A DNA stretch of 64,000 bases from Pelecanus crispus (lineage: Eukaryota > Chordata > Aves > Pelecaniformes > Pelecanidae). This document shows, piece after piece, positions 37,267 to 50,200 of this stretch (its first letter is position 1; each line of letters opens with the position of its first letter). The stretch covers positions 10,519,806 to 10,583,805 of the forward strand of contig NC_134648.1 of the NCBI RefSeq assembly GCF_030463565.1, written 5' to 3'. The notes under the pieces are model-generated. The model searched no databases, was not told where the DNA came from, and worked only from the letters and a program-made list of their open reading frames with translations. The position numbers and the translations under genes were made by a program.

Positions 37267-39590
37267 TGTCAATCGCTGTCAATGTTTATTCTGTTGCAGT
37301 TTGGGTTATTCGGCTATCTTACAATACTTCTCTATGGCAGTTCAATCTGATTTGTCTCCATGTGCTGCTTACATGTCCAGTTTTCACAATAATATGCAGT
37401 ACTCTGCAAATTTACCTTTTTGGACTCAAAGGTCTTTGGAAGATGTAAATGGAATTTTTGTAAGAACTTTCTTTTTGGTGTATTTTATCTGCTTGTGGAA
37501 TATATTAAACTCTTTACTAGAAACTTACTAATTTTGGCCACTGATATTTAGACATGAGCAATTCTGATTTTTGTTGACTGGGTTTTTTAATTTCTTTCTG
37601 GTCATCATAGTTCCACAGTTCTTGAAGACTTTGTTGAAGGGACTGAATGTGTTCTAAGTGACAAGCTGCAGCAGTGCTAGCTGCAGCTATTACAATGAGA
37701 TCATATGTTTATTTTTATGTTACTGTAAAGTCTGTTACCTCACAAATCCTGTGTATGATCTCCTGTGCTTTCTTTTCTTTTGTTATGGAGACATAAGATA
37801 ACCTTGACACAAACATTTCTCAATTTTACAGTCCTTTGCTGTGTTGTGGTTTATGTATACCATTGCTTGCTGTCCCAGTACAAGATTTTATCAACTGGAG
37901 GTCTTGTGAGTCAACATTACATTCTTCAAGAATAAGCATTAATTATTTTTACAACATCTCAAATGACAAACTTACACTTTTTAGAGATAAGCATAGGAGG
38001 GTTTGCAGGCACAGTAGTAAAAGTAAAACTTGTATTGATGCATTTATGTTATCCCAAGAAATTGGAGAAATTATATGAAGTAGAATGTAAATTTATAAGG
38101 CTGAATGGAGCATGTTAAAGGTGGGAAGAATCAACTGTACCGGTAGAAGATGGGGAATGACTAGCAAGGCTGCAGTACGGTTGAAAAAGGATAAGATGGG
38201 TACAATGAATATAAATATGGACACAAGACAAAAAATTAATTATTTCTAAAGTAGCAGACACTTTCTGATGTAAGGATATGAATTGGTCAGGAATAGTTTT
38301 GAAAATTATGATCCTGCTTCGGAATATTTCAAAGACCCTTTCAGGACTGTTCTCTAGGCTTTCCAATATTTTATTTTAAAAACATTGCAAAGTGATATAA
38401 ACTCTTCTTTGTACTACAAATGCACTTTAATAAAGTACCTGTTGCATGACTGCAACAGGTCAGTAAACAAAACTGACTTCTGTTCCTTCTTACTCCATAT
38501 GCCTTGCCTGTTGTGCTAAAATGATTTCAAATGGGATGTTCATCTTAAACTAAAGCTTCTCAAATTTATTATGTTTGTCTCTGTGGTACGAATTAAATTG
38601 ATGAAAAGGTTTTGCTCAGGAAGAAATGTGCTCCAGGTCAGATCAACAGGAACTTCAGGGTACTCTAGTTTTAAAGTTTCTCTCAAAATATTGGAGAATC
38701 TTTTTGGCTTCTGATGTTTGTCTAAGTGATGTAATAGAACTTTTTGAGCTGTTTGGGACTAAAAGCATCTATTGCCTTTTTACCTAAAATTAGAGGGGAC
38801 TGAACTTAATGATCAAGTAATTCTCTCTAGTTATATGTCCTTCTCCTGGCACAGCTCATCAAGTTTATGGCTTTGCATTATTCACAGTCTGTGGCATTAA
38901 TTATTTTTTGTCAAAGAAATGAAGACTGATTTCCTCAAGTATTCCTGAAGTTCTTGAGTGCATAGCCAATTTAAAAGTTTAATCAGTCATGCTTTGAGTT
39001 TTCTTGTGGGGACTGGAACTTTTTCAAGGGTACCCTACTGTCTCCAGATACCTTTGTGTTCCCATGCTTTTTCCAGCTTACGCATTGCAGTCATCAAGGC
39101 TTCATCTCATGTGCTTTTTCTACTTTGGATTTATGAAAATCACCACAAAACTCCTTTCTATACTGTTAGTCTTTTGAGTTCGCTATGGCCTATATAGCAT
39201 ATTCTGCCGTTCTTACTTGTAGCACCTAGAACTATCCTGTCTGCAGTTCTTTCTCCAAGTGTGCGGTCTTTCTCTGTTTAATCTCATACTTGTACTATTT
39301 ATAACATGCATCTTCATTATAGGCATTTTTTAGTTCCTTTCTTATGTTTTTGGGTTTTATTTATACTATTTTCAACTTTTCTAGTGCTCTAAAAATATCT
39401 TAAAAGACAATAATGATCCCAGTTGCATTTGGGAATATTAAGAACACAACATGTGTGCATTCCTGCTAGGTCAAATCCCAAAGGCAGCTGGGGTGAAGAA
39501 ATATCTCGTTTCCAAACTCTAGCTGTGCTCAGGTCTAGGTGCAGAGTCCATGGCCTCTGTGAGGATCTGCTTAGCCTTGACAAGACCAAT
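37267..39590. other. AT-rich intergenic DNA, no gene seen
   Basis: No gene or young repeat supported. Contains the perfect 10-bp-stem hairpin at 38437-38460. Confidence 0.6.
38437..38460. repeat. perfect inverted repeat, 10-bp stem, TGAC loop
   Basis: ACCTGTTGCA, loop TGAC, TGCAACAGGT: every stem base pairs. There is no T run to suggest a terminator and no flanking arm long enough for a microRNA precursor. Probably a chance or cruciform-type palindrome. Confidence 0.8.
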
Positions 39591-40157
39591 TGTTGTGGTT
39601 TAACCGAGTAGGCACCTAAACACCACACAGCCGTTTGCTTGCTCTTCCCCCCTCCCCACCCCCCACTCCCCTGCAGTGGGATAGGGGAGAGAATCAGGGG
39701 GGAAAAAAAAAAGTACAATTTATGGGTAGAGATAAAGACAGTTTAATAGGACAGAAAAGGAAGGGAAAACAGTAATAATAATAATAATATCCAAAGCAAG
39801 TGATGCACAATGCAATTGCTCACCACCCGCCGACCAATACCCAGCCAGTCCCTGAGTGGCAACTGCTGCCCCCCCGGCCAACTCCCTGTGCAGCTTATAT
39901 ACTGAGCATGACGTCACATGGTATGGAATAGCCCTTTGGGCAGTTTGGATCAACTATCCTGGCTGTGCCCCCTCCCAAGTTCTTGTGCACCTGGCAGAGC
40001 ATGGGAAGCTGAAAAGTCCTTGACTAGCATCAGCAGTACTTAGCAACAACTGAAACATCAGTGTGTTATCAGCATTCTTCTCATCCTAAATCCAAAACAC
40101 AGCGCTGTGCCTGCTACTAGGAACAAAATTAACTCTGTCCCAGCTGAAACCAGGATA
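39591..40157 (-). mobile_element. ERVL-type solo LTR (copy B)
   Basis: 567-bp homologue of copies A and C, running from TGTTGTGGTTTAA to AAACCAGGATA on the plus strand. The terminal CA has decayed to TA and no matching 5-bp flanks are seen (CCAAT on the left, CTGCT on the right). Sense is minus, with TATATAAG at 39894-39901 and the body motif shared with A and C (GGAATAGCCCTTTGGGCAGT). It diverges most from the other copies near the left end (GAGTAGGCACCTAAACACC). No internal retroviral sequence is attached. Confidence 0.88.
39909..39916. promoter_or_regulatory. palindromic CRE in solo LTR B
   Basis: TGACGTCA, the full ATF/CREB palindrome, a few bases upstream of the LTR TATA box on the minus strand. 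In copies A and C the same place reads TGATGCCA, so the CpG has been lost there. Confidence 0.6.
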
Positions 40158-40708
40158 CTGCTGCAATATCTGGGCCTGTCACGGGACTCAATTAAAGTGC
40201 CTATAAGGGAGGCTTTAAAAAGCCCAGCCAAGCAAGGATATCTAGGAAGGCAATTGTGACTGTGGAAATCTAAGCTTCCCAGAAGTCCTATTTTGAACAA
40301 GTAAGATTTTCATTGAATCTAGACTGTTATGAACATGCTTGTATTACTGATTTCATTATGACTACAAGAAATTCCCAGTCTATTAGAGTCATGTTTAGGA
40401 ATCAAAGGAAAAAAATTAAAGAGTATAATTTGGCTAAAATTTTATAGTGATATTTTATAGTGCCATAATATTATTTCTATAAAAGTTATACCTAAGACTG
40501 TGTTCACAAAAAAAAATTTGGTTTTGAACATAGTTCCTACAGTAGCTAAAGTAGCATAGCAGGGTCAATTAGATATGTGTGTGTATATTTATTTATTTCT
40601 GTTAGGAAAAGAGGAAGCTTTAGTCACTGACAAGTTAATATTTGCATTTCTATTATGTACCAAGTAGCAGTACTTCTAACTGATAGTGGTGGAATTCAAT
40701 GACTACCC

Positions 40709-40800
40709 CATCAAAAAAAACAAAAAAAACAAAAACCAAACCAAACACCTAAAAAAAAAAAAAAAAAAGAAAAGAAAAAACCAAAAAGACAAACCAACCC
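40709..40800. repeat. A/C low-complexity tract
   Basis: About 90 bp of A runs broken by C or CC, including an 18-A run. It is similar in texture to the tracts at 41950 and 56826, and is the complement of the T/G tracts elsewhere in the window. Confidence 0.8.
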
Positions 40801-42534
40801 TGTGCAGTATTGTCTTCCTGTCACACTAAAATAAATACCCTTCATGGATTCTTACAAATGCTCTATTACATACAGTTATTCTGGACTGAAAGAAATATAT
40901 TGATGTTGGGAGGGTGAAAGATAGTTTAGCTCTATGTGTTATGGGGATACAAGCAATATAAGTTGAAAAAAATAATTAATTTCTCAATATTTTTCCCCAA
41001 AGAAATGAATCCAAAAGCATGAATGTGATCTACAGTGTCAGGTTTTTGTATTATGATTGATATATATGTATCTACATAATCAAATTTCTATTTTTACATT
41101 GTTGTGTTAGCACAAGTGTGACTAATATGGTACTTCATCAGTTGTCCAAAAATTAATGGATGTAAATAATTGCCATAATTATCTAAACTCCAGTAACTTC
41201 ACTTATTCACTTTTTCTGTACCTTGATACAGCTTGGACTGTGATATATATCAGAAAAGATGATTTAATCAGCTAAAAACCACTAGTACAGCCTGCCTTTT
41301 GTTGTAGTTGTGTCAAGAATTTTGGTGCATTTCCCTGCGTGACTGAGGGAACACTATACGTAAACTAAACATAACTTTGTTAACTTGCAGTCAATATTGC
41401 AAGTAAATTTTAGCAATATTGAATAATGTAGGCTTAAGGAAGAAGTATATTTTACTAACAGCAGAAAATTTTTGTTGTGTACATAGAAAAAAAAAACTCT
41501 GTTGGTATAAAATCAATATTTTTGGACACTTGTGATCTACGCTTGTTTTTGATATTTGGCAGTGCAAAGTGATGACAAAAAAAATCATAATGACTGAAGG
41601 GGATTGGTCAAATATGGTATTACATGACATTTTGCTTTGGACAGGAGAAGGCAGGACACTTGGTAGTTCAAGAAATCCATTCCACTTTGTTGCTCCTGTG
41701 ATTTAATTTAAATTAAAAAAGATGACACGCATACATATGTTTCATAAATGATATTGGATTCTAGGCTTTTCGAGGGTGGGGTTAGAGTATTGTACATATT
41801 TCAGTGTCCAGAATTTCTCTTCATAATTTTTCTGCTTCATCTAGAAATATTCCAAGTGAATCTCTGTCAGTTTACAGAACCGAAGTCTGGAGGCTGTCAG
41901 ACTTCATTGTCTGCTCAGGCAAAAGGTGTGACCTGTGAAACTGATACTAAAAAAAAAAAAACCCCAAAAAACCCCACCAATTTGTTGACAAATTGCCAGC
42001 AATCATTGTGCTTGTAGTTACTAATGGATTGCATCTCAAAGAAGGTGACATTCTCTCCCAGTACACCTGGGGAACCTCTTTGGGGAGATCTATAAAGGAC
42101 AAGACACCCAGCTGCCATTTCCAAACGTTTCACAGAAAACAGTCCCTCTGTCTCTAATATTTCTGTTCTTATCATCAAGGTAAATTTGCAAAATACTTTC
42201 CAAAGTTGAGCCTGCAAACTCGATGTAGCACAATATGGGACACCAAAACACAGGAGCTCAGTAGAGACATTGGTTCATGGCACACGCTGATAGTCCTCTC
42301 CCACACTAACTTCTGTTTATTCTGTAGGCTATAAAATAACTCTCTTTTTCACCTACTTGTCAACCTCCTCCTCTCTTTCTGACACCTCCTTCTTTCCCTC
42401 CCTTTAACATCCTCTTTACTTCATAGGTACCAATTACCTTTCTTCACAGAGATAGTCTAATGAATGTGTAGCTAACTAAACTCTGAGAAATTGTTGTGAA
42501 CGTGCATTTAGCTTTGTAAAATAGTTCTTTTTCA

Positions 42535-42650
42535 GACCTGCAGAAGGGCTGGTGTGTTTGAAAGCTTGTCCATTTTTTTTAGCTATACCAGCTGGTCTGG
42601 GAGAAGATATTTCCTCCTCCCACAAACCTTGTTTTGCATTACCAGCTTTC
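42535..42650 (+). repeat. ancient sauropsid repeat 3' segment
   Basis: TTTTTCAGACCTGCAGAAGG, TTTGAAAGCTTGTCCATTTT and AAGATATTTCCTCCTCCCAC keep the order of a familiar old repeat ('tcagacctgaagaagagctctg ... cgaaagcttgtctc ... aaaagatattacctcacccacc'). Recalled from memory; family uncertain. The overlapping minus-strand frame of 98 codons is therefore not a gene. Confidence 0.6.
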
Positions 42651-43319
42651 AATTTTAACCTCATACACTGATGACAATTAAAATAAAATGACATGTCCAT
42701 AGAACTTGCAATGAAGTACACCATTAGCATAGTACCTTTGCCTAGTTGACCCTGCATCTGTTTACCAAGCAAGAAATATTAACTTTTAACATGTGATTTT
42801 TTTTCCATGTGTATGAATATATGTATTTGAAAGTTTTTTGTGTATTTTTTACTCGTTTGCTGTCAAATAGTTTAGATTCCTTTCTAAATTGTAGTCACAA
42901 AACTTCCTTTGATATGAAAAAGAAATAGGTCTGTAAATATTTGAAATATTTCCCAAAGCTCCTTTAATATTTGAACTGGAAATATGAGATTTAAGAAACT
43001 TTGTTGGAGAACTCCCAGCACCCTGATATCCCTAACTGCAAAATCTCTCTGCGGAGGTTCTGTGGATAGTGACTATCTATTCTTCATCTGTGCTCCTAGT
43101 GACCCACATGAATGTCCAGCAATACCTGATACAACTGTGAATTGCAAAAATACACTGAATTAAAACTTTCTAAAAATCTTTCAGTGCCCCAAAACTGCTT
43201 TGAAACCATGTTCAAAACTTGTAGAGCTTTAACCATTGTATGGAGTAATAATACATAGGTATTAGCTATTCTTAGGTTAAGTTTCTTTATCTATAGATCT
43301 CATTGCTTTACAAAGAGAT

Positions 43320-43450
43320 TCTGCTATCCTATCTGATAGGGAACTGAGCTACAGAGAGACATGGTGAGCTCAGATTCAGCCCAGCTATTCAGTGGCAGAA
43401 TGAATTCTGAAATGCGAGTCTTTTCTTAGTCCTGCACTCTCAACTTGGCC
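43320..43450 (+). repeat. ancient MIR/L2-like repeat trace
   Basis: AGGGAACTGAGCTACAGAGA, TTCAGTGGCAGAATGAATTC and TAGTCCTGCACTCTCAAC follow the order of the old amniote block 'gaaactgaggcacagagag ... agtggcagagctgggatt ... gtccagtgctctaacc'. It is diverged and the family is uncertain. Confidence 0.5.
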
Positions 43451-46400
43451 AAGCTCTGTCCTTGGTAGTATGTTGCCGTTGCCAGATGAACACACACACA
43501 CCCACCTCCCTCCCCCACCTTAGAATTCATTGTACTTCCAGATATTTAATTTGCATTGGGTTGAAGATATGAGTAGCTGATTTAGATTCCCAGAGGCAGT
43601 GGGTCTTGTAATGGAAGCGTCAACAATCTAAACTACAGAAGTGCTGCAGTTGACAGTCTGAGGTTCAAATAAACCTGCCATCTAATGACATATGAAAAAA
43701 GATGCATCAGTCCACCATGTTACAGTAAATGTTTTCTTTAAAAGGAAGAAGGGCTACTGAATACAACAGGAGGACATGGGAAAAATAAATTCATAACATG
43801 TAGCAGGAGGTGGTTGTAAAAAGCTTGCTTTGGGAGATGATTCTAGTGTGCAAACATCAGCGTGCTTGAATTATAGTCCCAGTTTGCAAATGTGCCAGTG
43901 AGTTCACCGATGGCATCATCTTATATTTATGTTTTCTTCTGTCTTGATTTCCTGGTCAGTGCCAGAAATCCTGAAGAATTTTTCATCCTCCCCCTATCTG
44001 TTTGGTTGGGGGTTGTTGTTGGTTTTGGTTTGGGGTTTGTTTTTGATGTGGTGTTTTTTTTGTCTTTGAAGATAATGTAATTCTTGGGTTTGGGTCTTTT
44101 GTGTTGATAGGATGTGTTACTTCACAAGGAGTGTTTTCTTTCTACATTTAAGATTTAATTGCTACTGTAATCTGGGCAAGTATTTATGTAATTAAGTCCT
44201 ATTCTTATCAGAGTGGATTGAAGCTTTAATTACTATGTTGCTATAAAAATGCTTTTTAAAAAAGAGGATGGATTGATTGAGTAAATATTAGGCATATATA
44301 GAGTTTGTTGAATGTTTTTAGAAATTATTTTTCCAGATATAAACCAATAGTTTTATTTGACTGCATAAGTTGTCTTTTATGTTCTTCCTGGGAAAACATC
44401 CAGCCTGGGAATTGGGGAAAAAACAGGAGTTCTTCTGCATGCAAAACTGAATTTATATTAATGTTTGCCCTGAATTTTTATCCTGATCATTCTTGAAAGC
44501 TCCTTACAACTTTTAGAGTTCAGCTACTAAAAAAATGAGCTTTATCACATATCTTAGAGGAACAAAAATGCAGGGTGAGAAAGTCAAAGCACTAGCCAAT
44601 CTGCAGGTGTTGAGCAATTCCATGACAAGGCAGCAGTGGTGTGCACTTGGGTGAGGTGCAGCAGGGGGGCTGGCACAAGCACCAGGGGGGAGCACCAGGG
44701 AACACATACCCTCCTCCCCTGGTATAGAAATTGGGAAGTTCCTAAAGGCAGGGACTGGTGAGGGAGACTAGTGTAATTGGAGGAGATGTGATCTAGAAAC
44801 TGCTGGTGCTCCAGGTTTATGGCAATGAGTTTCCTTAGAGGTAAATGAAGCCTCATGCTGGGCTTGGAGAAATTGGTTCTGTTTTATCTGCTCTTGGGAG
44901 TTTTCAGGGATTCCCAAGATAGCTCTTGAGTCGTTGTGTGGGATAAAGGGAGAGATTTTTAAAGAACATATTTACTCTCCAGTATTGGAAGGAATCCTGA
45001 GTTTAAATATTCCAAGAATTCTGGGTCATTCCTTAGCAAACCTCCTCCCCAAAACAGACTGAGTGTGGAAGATGAGTTTCTGTCAATATTTGATCTTGAA
45101 AGATCCATTCAAGAGCAGCCTTAGTTTAAATCCCATTCTGCCTGTGTTACCCAGTATGCTGGCAAGACTTTTCTAGACTTTTTGCAGCCTCTGTGCTGTT
45201 TCAAACACATGTCTTGTCGCACAGTTTTCCAGCATCATTCAGTTTTTGCCGCAGTTAAGCCCAAAAGGAACCTTAACAGAGCTTCTCTCTCTCCCTCTCT
45301 TTCAGTATTGTAGTGTTTTTTTAATAATATGTATTATGCTATTCTCATCATGTCAGGAACCAAATAGTTCTATAAAATGTATTAGAAATGAAAACTCTCT
45401 GTATTGTCAGTGTAAAAATATGCTGAAGACATGCATGACTAAACAGGCAAATGTAATTGAGGTACCAGGAATTTTAATATTGGAGATGCATTGTATTGAC
45501 TGACAGTAGTATAAATGGTGAACGGACCTCTGCAAACATTTACTGTCATTACTCTTCACTTCTTAGATTCCTAAGAGAAAGTAAGTTGAGCATGGTGCTA
45601 CAGAGCCATAAGAAATCATCTTAAGTTTCTCCAAAGCCCTTTCCTTTGTCTAATAGGACATCAGATATCTCCAGATCTTTTTCTAAACAGGCTTCAAAGA
45701 CAGCATGGACCAATCGGTATTAGAAAATCTCTATTCTTACTGTAGATAGAGGGGAATTTTTAGTAGCAACATGATTATTATTTCATCTAAATCAGTAGAG
45801 GAAGCTTCTATCTTGTTTAAGAAAAACTGACTGTCACTGCTGGGGGTGTGGAAAAGGAGATAGAGATGAAAATCAGTCTAATAGCTAGATCTATAGTAAG
45901 ACATAATGGACTAAAAATGGGATAGGCAAATTTGAAAGTGTAATCCTCAAATTCTGTGCTTACTCTCCCAGTCACCAAAGGTTTTATTCCAGATTGTTTT
46001 GCAGTGTTTTTTGCCAGTCATCTGATGCACTCTTCCTTTGTCTGAGCAGCAGTATCCTCTGTCTTGGCAGTGAGGAGCAACTAAATATTTAGCTTATGAG
46101 GAAAAGATCTTTTGGGGACTTTCCTCAATCTATGTCTCTTAATTTGGTAGCGGTATTCAGAATGCACTTAGTGCAAACTTCCAATGTTTGGTGATGACCT
46201 GAACACTGAATAGCTATTGATCCCAATACAATTAATGTCTTCTGAGGAAGAAAAGGCACCCTAGATCTCAGTCTCCAGCAAATGCATCCTAATTGATAAA
46301 GCACCCTCACTTTCCTTTTTCTCTGGCTATTCATTTGATCTTCAGCTCAACTTTAGAAGTGTAACATTTCCGTGAGGGACTGAGGGTGTTTCCAGAAGAC

Positions 46401-49224
46401 TCAGAGCTTCACAGTTAGAAGCTTCCTGAAAAGTGAGAGATAAGGATTTGAACACCTGTAAACCAAGCAAGGAATTGAAAACCATGTCTCTCTGACATCC
46501 TAAATGTGAATACTTTAATCACCAGCTCTTGTGTAAAAGAGTGGGCATCATTCTTGCCAGCCATCTTTTGAAAGAGGTGTATTTCCCTGTTATTATTACT
46601 ATATTTATTTATATATTAAAGCTGGGCTTAAGTTTCCAGCTCCTGGGTTTAGGAAGGTGAGTCCTACAGCCCAGTAAAGTTATCAAGCACCTGATGGCCA
46701 TGAGACTTAGAGTACCTGTCACCTTGATGTTTCTCATTGGCTAGTTTTGTTGGCCTCTGCTCTGTGAACTGACTCTTCTAAGGAGTCTAATAATCTTACA
46801 ATCAGTTTAAATGTTTACCTGAGGCACTGGTTTACTTTGAGGGCTAGGGGCTTTAAAATCGGGTGTTGCATAGCCAAGTGTTGCATTGCACATGTTGCCT
46901 TGTAGATAATTCCCAAGACTTCAAATAGCTATTTGAAATCATAGAAGCAGAAGGAAAGAAAAATTTTAAAAATGCCACCTACGATACCTTCCAGTGAACA
47001 CAGGGATATTCTGCAGTAGTTAATGCAGTCTTCTAAAATGCCACTTAAAAATGAGCTCCTAATCGGAAAAGCAAAAAGTAAGAAAGACTGCAGATCTTGT
47101 GAAATGCTTTTGTTTATTAGGAAAGCCCACTTTGTGGGAGCAAGTGGAAGGTAAAGAGTTTCCTCCAACCATTACAGCTCCATCAAATGCAATATTACCC
47201 CAGTAATGATTGTTTAGCCTAGTAGTCATGGGCAGCAACTTTATTCATCCCAGAAAGCACAAAAAGAAAAACAGCACTGCAGTCTCTAAGATACGAAGCT
47301 TTCTCTGTTAAATTTGCCATGGATGGTTGGACTCATCAGTTTGCATGCATCTTTGACTGAAAGCTCATGCTGGATGCTTTAGGCAAACACACACTAATTA
47401 GTAGAACAAATAGAAAACCCTGAGGATGCCCATGCTTAATGACATTGCCCATATTCTAAACCGTCTCTATGACAAATCACTCATTTCATGACTGTAGGCA
47501 GTGCAAGTTAATTTATCTGTATCAGTTGCTAAGTTGAAGCATTCCCTTTTAACAAGACACACTGCGTTATACCTTTGTAGGAAACTTTCCAACACTTCAG
47601 CTTTTAAACAAAAAAGAAACTAGAAGTAACAGGCCAGGCCAATTCAGGGATAAAAAAAGTAAAAGATATAGGAGCTGTTGTAAGTTTAAAGGGTCAATAG
47701 ATGCTGATGAATTAGTTAACTCTTAGTTTGGTACCATATAAAACCAAAAAAATTGAAGAGGACTTGAAATGAAATCCTTGGAGAAGCATTGAGTTAGAAC
47801 CCAGAACTCTGACTCAGAACAAAGGCGAATTGTGCAGAAGTGTGTGTGGTTCCCGCTGTGAACTCTTCTATCAGGTAATTGCTTTTCAGTCAATCTCAGC
47901 AAAAGAAATGAGAAGTCAAGTACGGAGAATGAAGCAAATTCACAGGATCTTATACCAGTATGGTTATAGTTGTCTTGCCATTTTCACTTGCACACTGATT
48001 TGCTTTTCTTCACTGATACATTTGACTGAAGAACCTTGTTCTCCTAAAAAGACTGAGCTGAACGTAGCAGTCAAATGATACCCAGGAGTCTATGACATTG
48101 CTGAACTGTAGTCACCTAATTACCTAAATGAACATGGGTCTTCAGAAGCATGCAACTAAATATCCTGCATAACCAAGCCAACTCAAAGCTTCAGTAGCAA
48201 AAGCAGACTGAATATTTTTGCCCTAAAAATGATGGATCAAGTTGCCCTTGTACTGGCAGGTTGGATGGGAGGGGAACAGTGAAGGGAAAGGATTGAGTAG
48301 CGGCAGATGACCTGGCAGATTACACTGGAAAGTCAGGATTGCTCTTTCTGCCTCATTCAGCAGGATAAGAGGAACAGAAAAAGCAGCTTGTGCTTTTATC
48401 CTCTCATAGTCGAACCCTTCTCTCGGACATGGAAGTCTCTACAGTCAGTCTAGCTCATCAGATAGTCTAGCAGAAGCAACATAGATGGTACTGTGGCCAC
48501 TTTTGCAGGTGCCTAAGACTTGGATGCTACCATTCAGTGCAGTTACAAAAGCTTTGACTGCCACCTCTTCAGAAGCATGTGGATGGGCATTGCCAATAAC
48601 TCCATATTTGCAAGAAAAGCTAAAATGTCATCCAACTGTTAACATTAACTATCTTTTCTGAACATATATTTTGAGGCTGTGCTGGTTTACATTCTCTATA
48701 AACATATAATGTAAAGACTAAAATATAGGCAAGCTTACAATAACAAAGCTCTTGGCAAGTAACCTTCCAGAGAGTAAAACGTTCAGCATCCTCAGAGACC
48801 TTGATGAATAAACACCTTTATTTGGCACATAACACTAAGTTGTTGCTAAACAACTTCCAAAGGTCAGTTTGGAACCTGAAAATTTACAAATCTGGTACTA
48901 GCAAATGCTTTAGTGGGTACCAGGAGGGTTTCAAGCTGCTTGCTATTTCCCGTACTTCCTTGGAAGCTGCGCTTAAATGCAGTTGTATTCATTGATCTGC
49001 TACAGTCTTGACTGAGGGAAAGTGGTTAGCAAGGGTTTTGTGCCCTCTTGTACGTCTAGCATCCTGAAAGTATTCATGTCCTGATTGAGGACATTCCTTT
49101 CAGACTTTCCCCTCCAGTTACAAAGCAGTGGAAGGAGGGAGAGAAGAGCAGCATTTGGGGATCAAAACACTGCAGTTAGGGACCCCAGGGGTCTAGGTTC
49201 ACTCTTTTTCCATGGCTGTAAACC

Positions 49225-49310
49225 TCTTTTGTGGACTTAGATAAAACATTCAGTGTCATTGTGCCTCAGTGTGCCTTGTATGAAGGCAAAATAATGAGAC
49301 CTGCTCTCTC
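49225..49310 (+). repeat. ancient MIR/L2-like repeat trace
   Basis: TGTGCCTCAGTGTGCCTTGT followed by GCAAAATAATGAGACCTGC resembles the old 'tgcctcagtttccccatctgtaaaatggggataatgatacc' block. It is short and diverged. Confidence 0.4.
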
Positions 49311-49950
49311 CGTGCTTTCTCCTGTTTTCATCTGTTTGGATTTTTCCAAGTGTTGGAGCAGACCTCCCATGTGCACTTAGGTGGACCGTGTTCACAGCTG
49401 TCGTGTATGCCGTGTGGGGGCATGTACGCTTACATCGCCTGCAACTCTGATATGCGCATTTGCAGGCTGATGTGAAAATGAACCTCGTGTTTCAGGCACA
49501 TCCACCTCTCTGCATCTCTCTCCTCTCTGATACGAGATGCTTACACCCAAGAAGCTGCGGGCGATGCTCCTTGCTTGTCAAGGGCGCCGAGAGCAAGCGG
49601 TTGTCTTGGTCCATCTGCGCTGATTTAATTGATAATGTTTACCATGTCTGTTGGTTTGGAGAAAGACGGGGGGGTGGCGGGAAATTCTTTGAGCCTTGTT
49701 ATCCCTACAGTAACTATAGACTTTGGCAGGAATGCGGGTGATTAATTTCAGGTCTGTGGGCTTAGCCCAAGCGGCAGCAGCGCTCCGCGCCGCTGCGCTG
49801 GATGTCTAGGAGACAGCGGCGTCCCCCGTGCTCCGCTCTTTCACCAAACCCTGCGAATTCAGCTCGGCTAAATAAACATTACCGAGCCACTAATCACACG
49901 CTCTGAAACAAACCAGCACTTCACTTCGGGATCTGGGCAAGATCAGACTT

Positions 49951-49992
49951 CCCTCCCTCTCCCCTCCCCTCCCCTCCCCTCCCCTCCCTCTC
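49951..49992. repeat. C-rich CCCCT tract, G-quadruplex-prone
   Basis: Contains five consecutive CCCCT units (49961-49985) within a longer CT-only stretch. The minus strand reads (AGGGG)n, four or more G4 runs with one-base loops, a textbook quadruplex pattern. KLF/SP/MAZ-type factors also bind such tracts. Confidence 0.8.
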
Positions 49993-50140
49993 GGCCCCCT
50001 CCCTGCTTTTCCCCTCCCTCTCCCCGGCAGCCGCTGAGCCGGTCCCTCCGACCCGGCAGCCTCATGCTGGGGGCCGCTGCCGGCTGGGGCTGACCGAGGC
50101 CGCGCTGCCCTGCCCGCCCCCCGGGCCCGCCACCCCTCGC

Positions 50141-50200
50141 CGCCGGCTCCCGGGCTCCGCCGCCGGCTCCCGGGCTCCGCCGCCGGCTCCCGGGCTCCGC
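50141..50200. repeat. 20-bp GC repeat, three perfect copies
   Basis: The unit CGCCGGCTCCCGGGCTCCGC is repeated three times exactly (50141-50160, 50161-50180, 50181-50200). It ends 39 bp before the SPON1 ATG, so it probably lies in the 5' leader. Each unit contains the palindrome CCCGGG. Copy number may vary between individuals. Confidence 0.95.

Larger units (their letters stand above)
40158..49740. other. AT-rich intergenic DNA upstream of SPON1
   Basis: No exon or RNA gene supported. Contains A/C low-complexity DNA (40709-40800, 41950-41980), T/G tracts (43998-44075), a CA run near 43490, and several ancient-repeat traces listed separately. The last few hundred bases become GC-richer towards the SPON1 promoter. 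Confidence 0.6.

Noticed and set aside
42476..42772. 98-codon minus-strand frame
   Set aside because: Overlaps an ancient repeat segment; translation has no recognisable domain.
47795..47822. TTAGAACCCAGAACTCTGAC as another ancient MIR/L2-like remnant
   Set aside because: Similar to the old consensus but too short to call alone.
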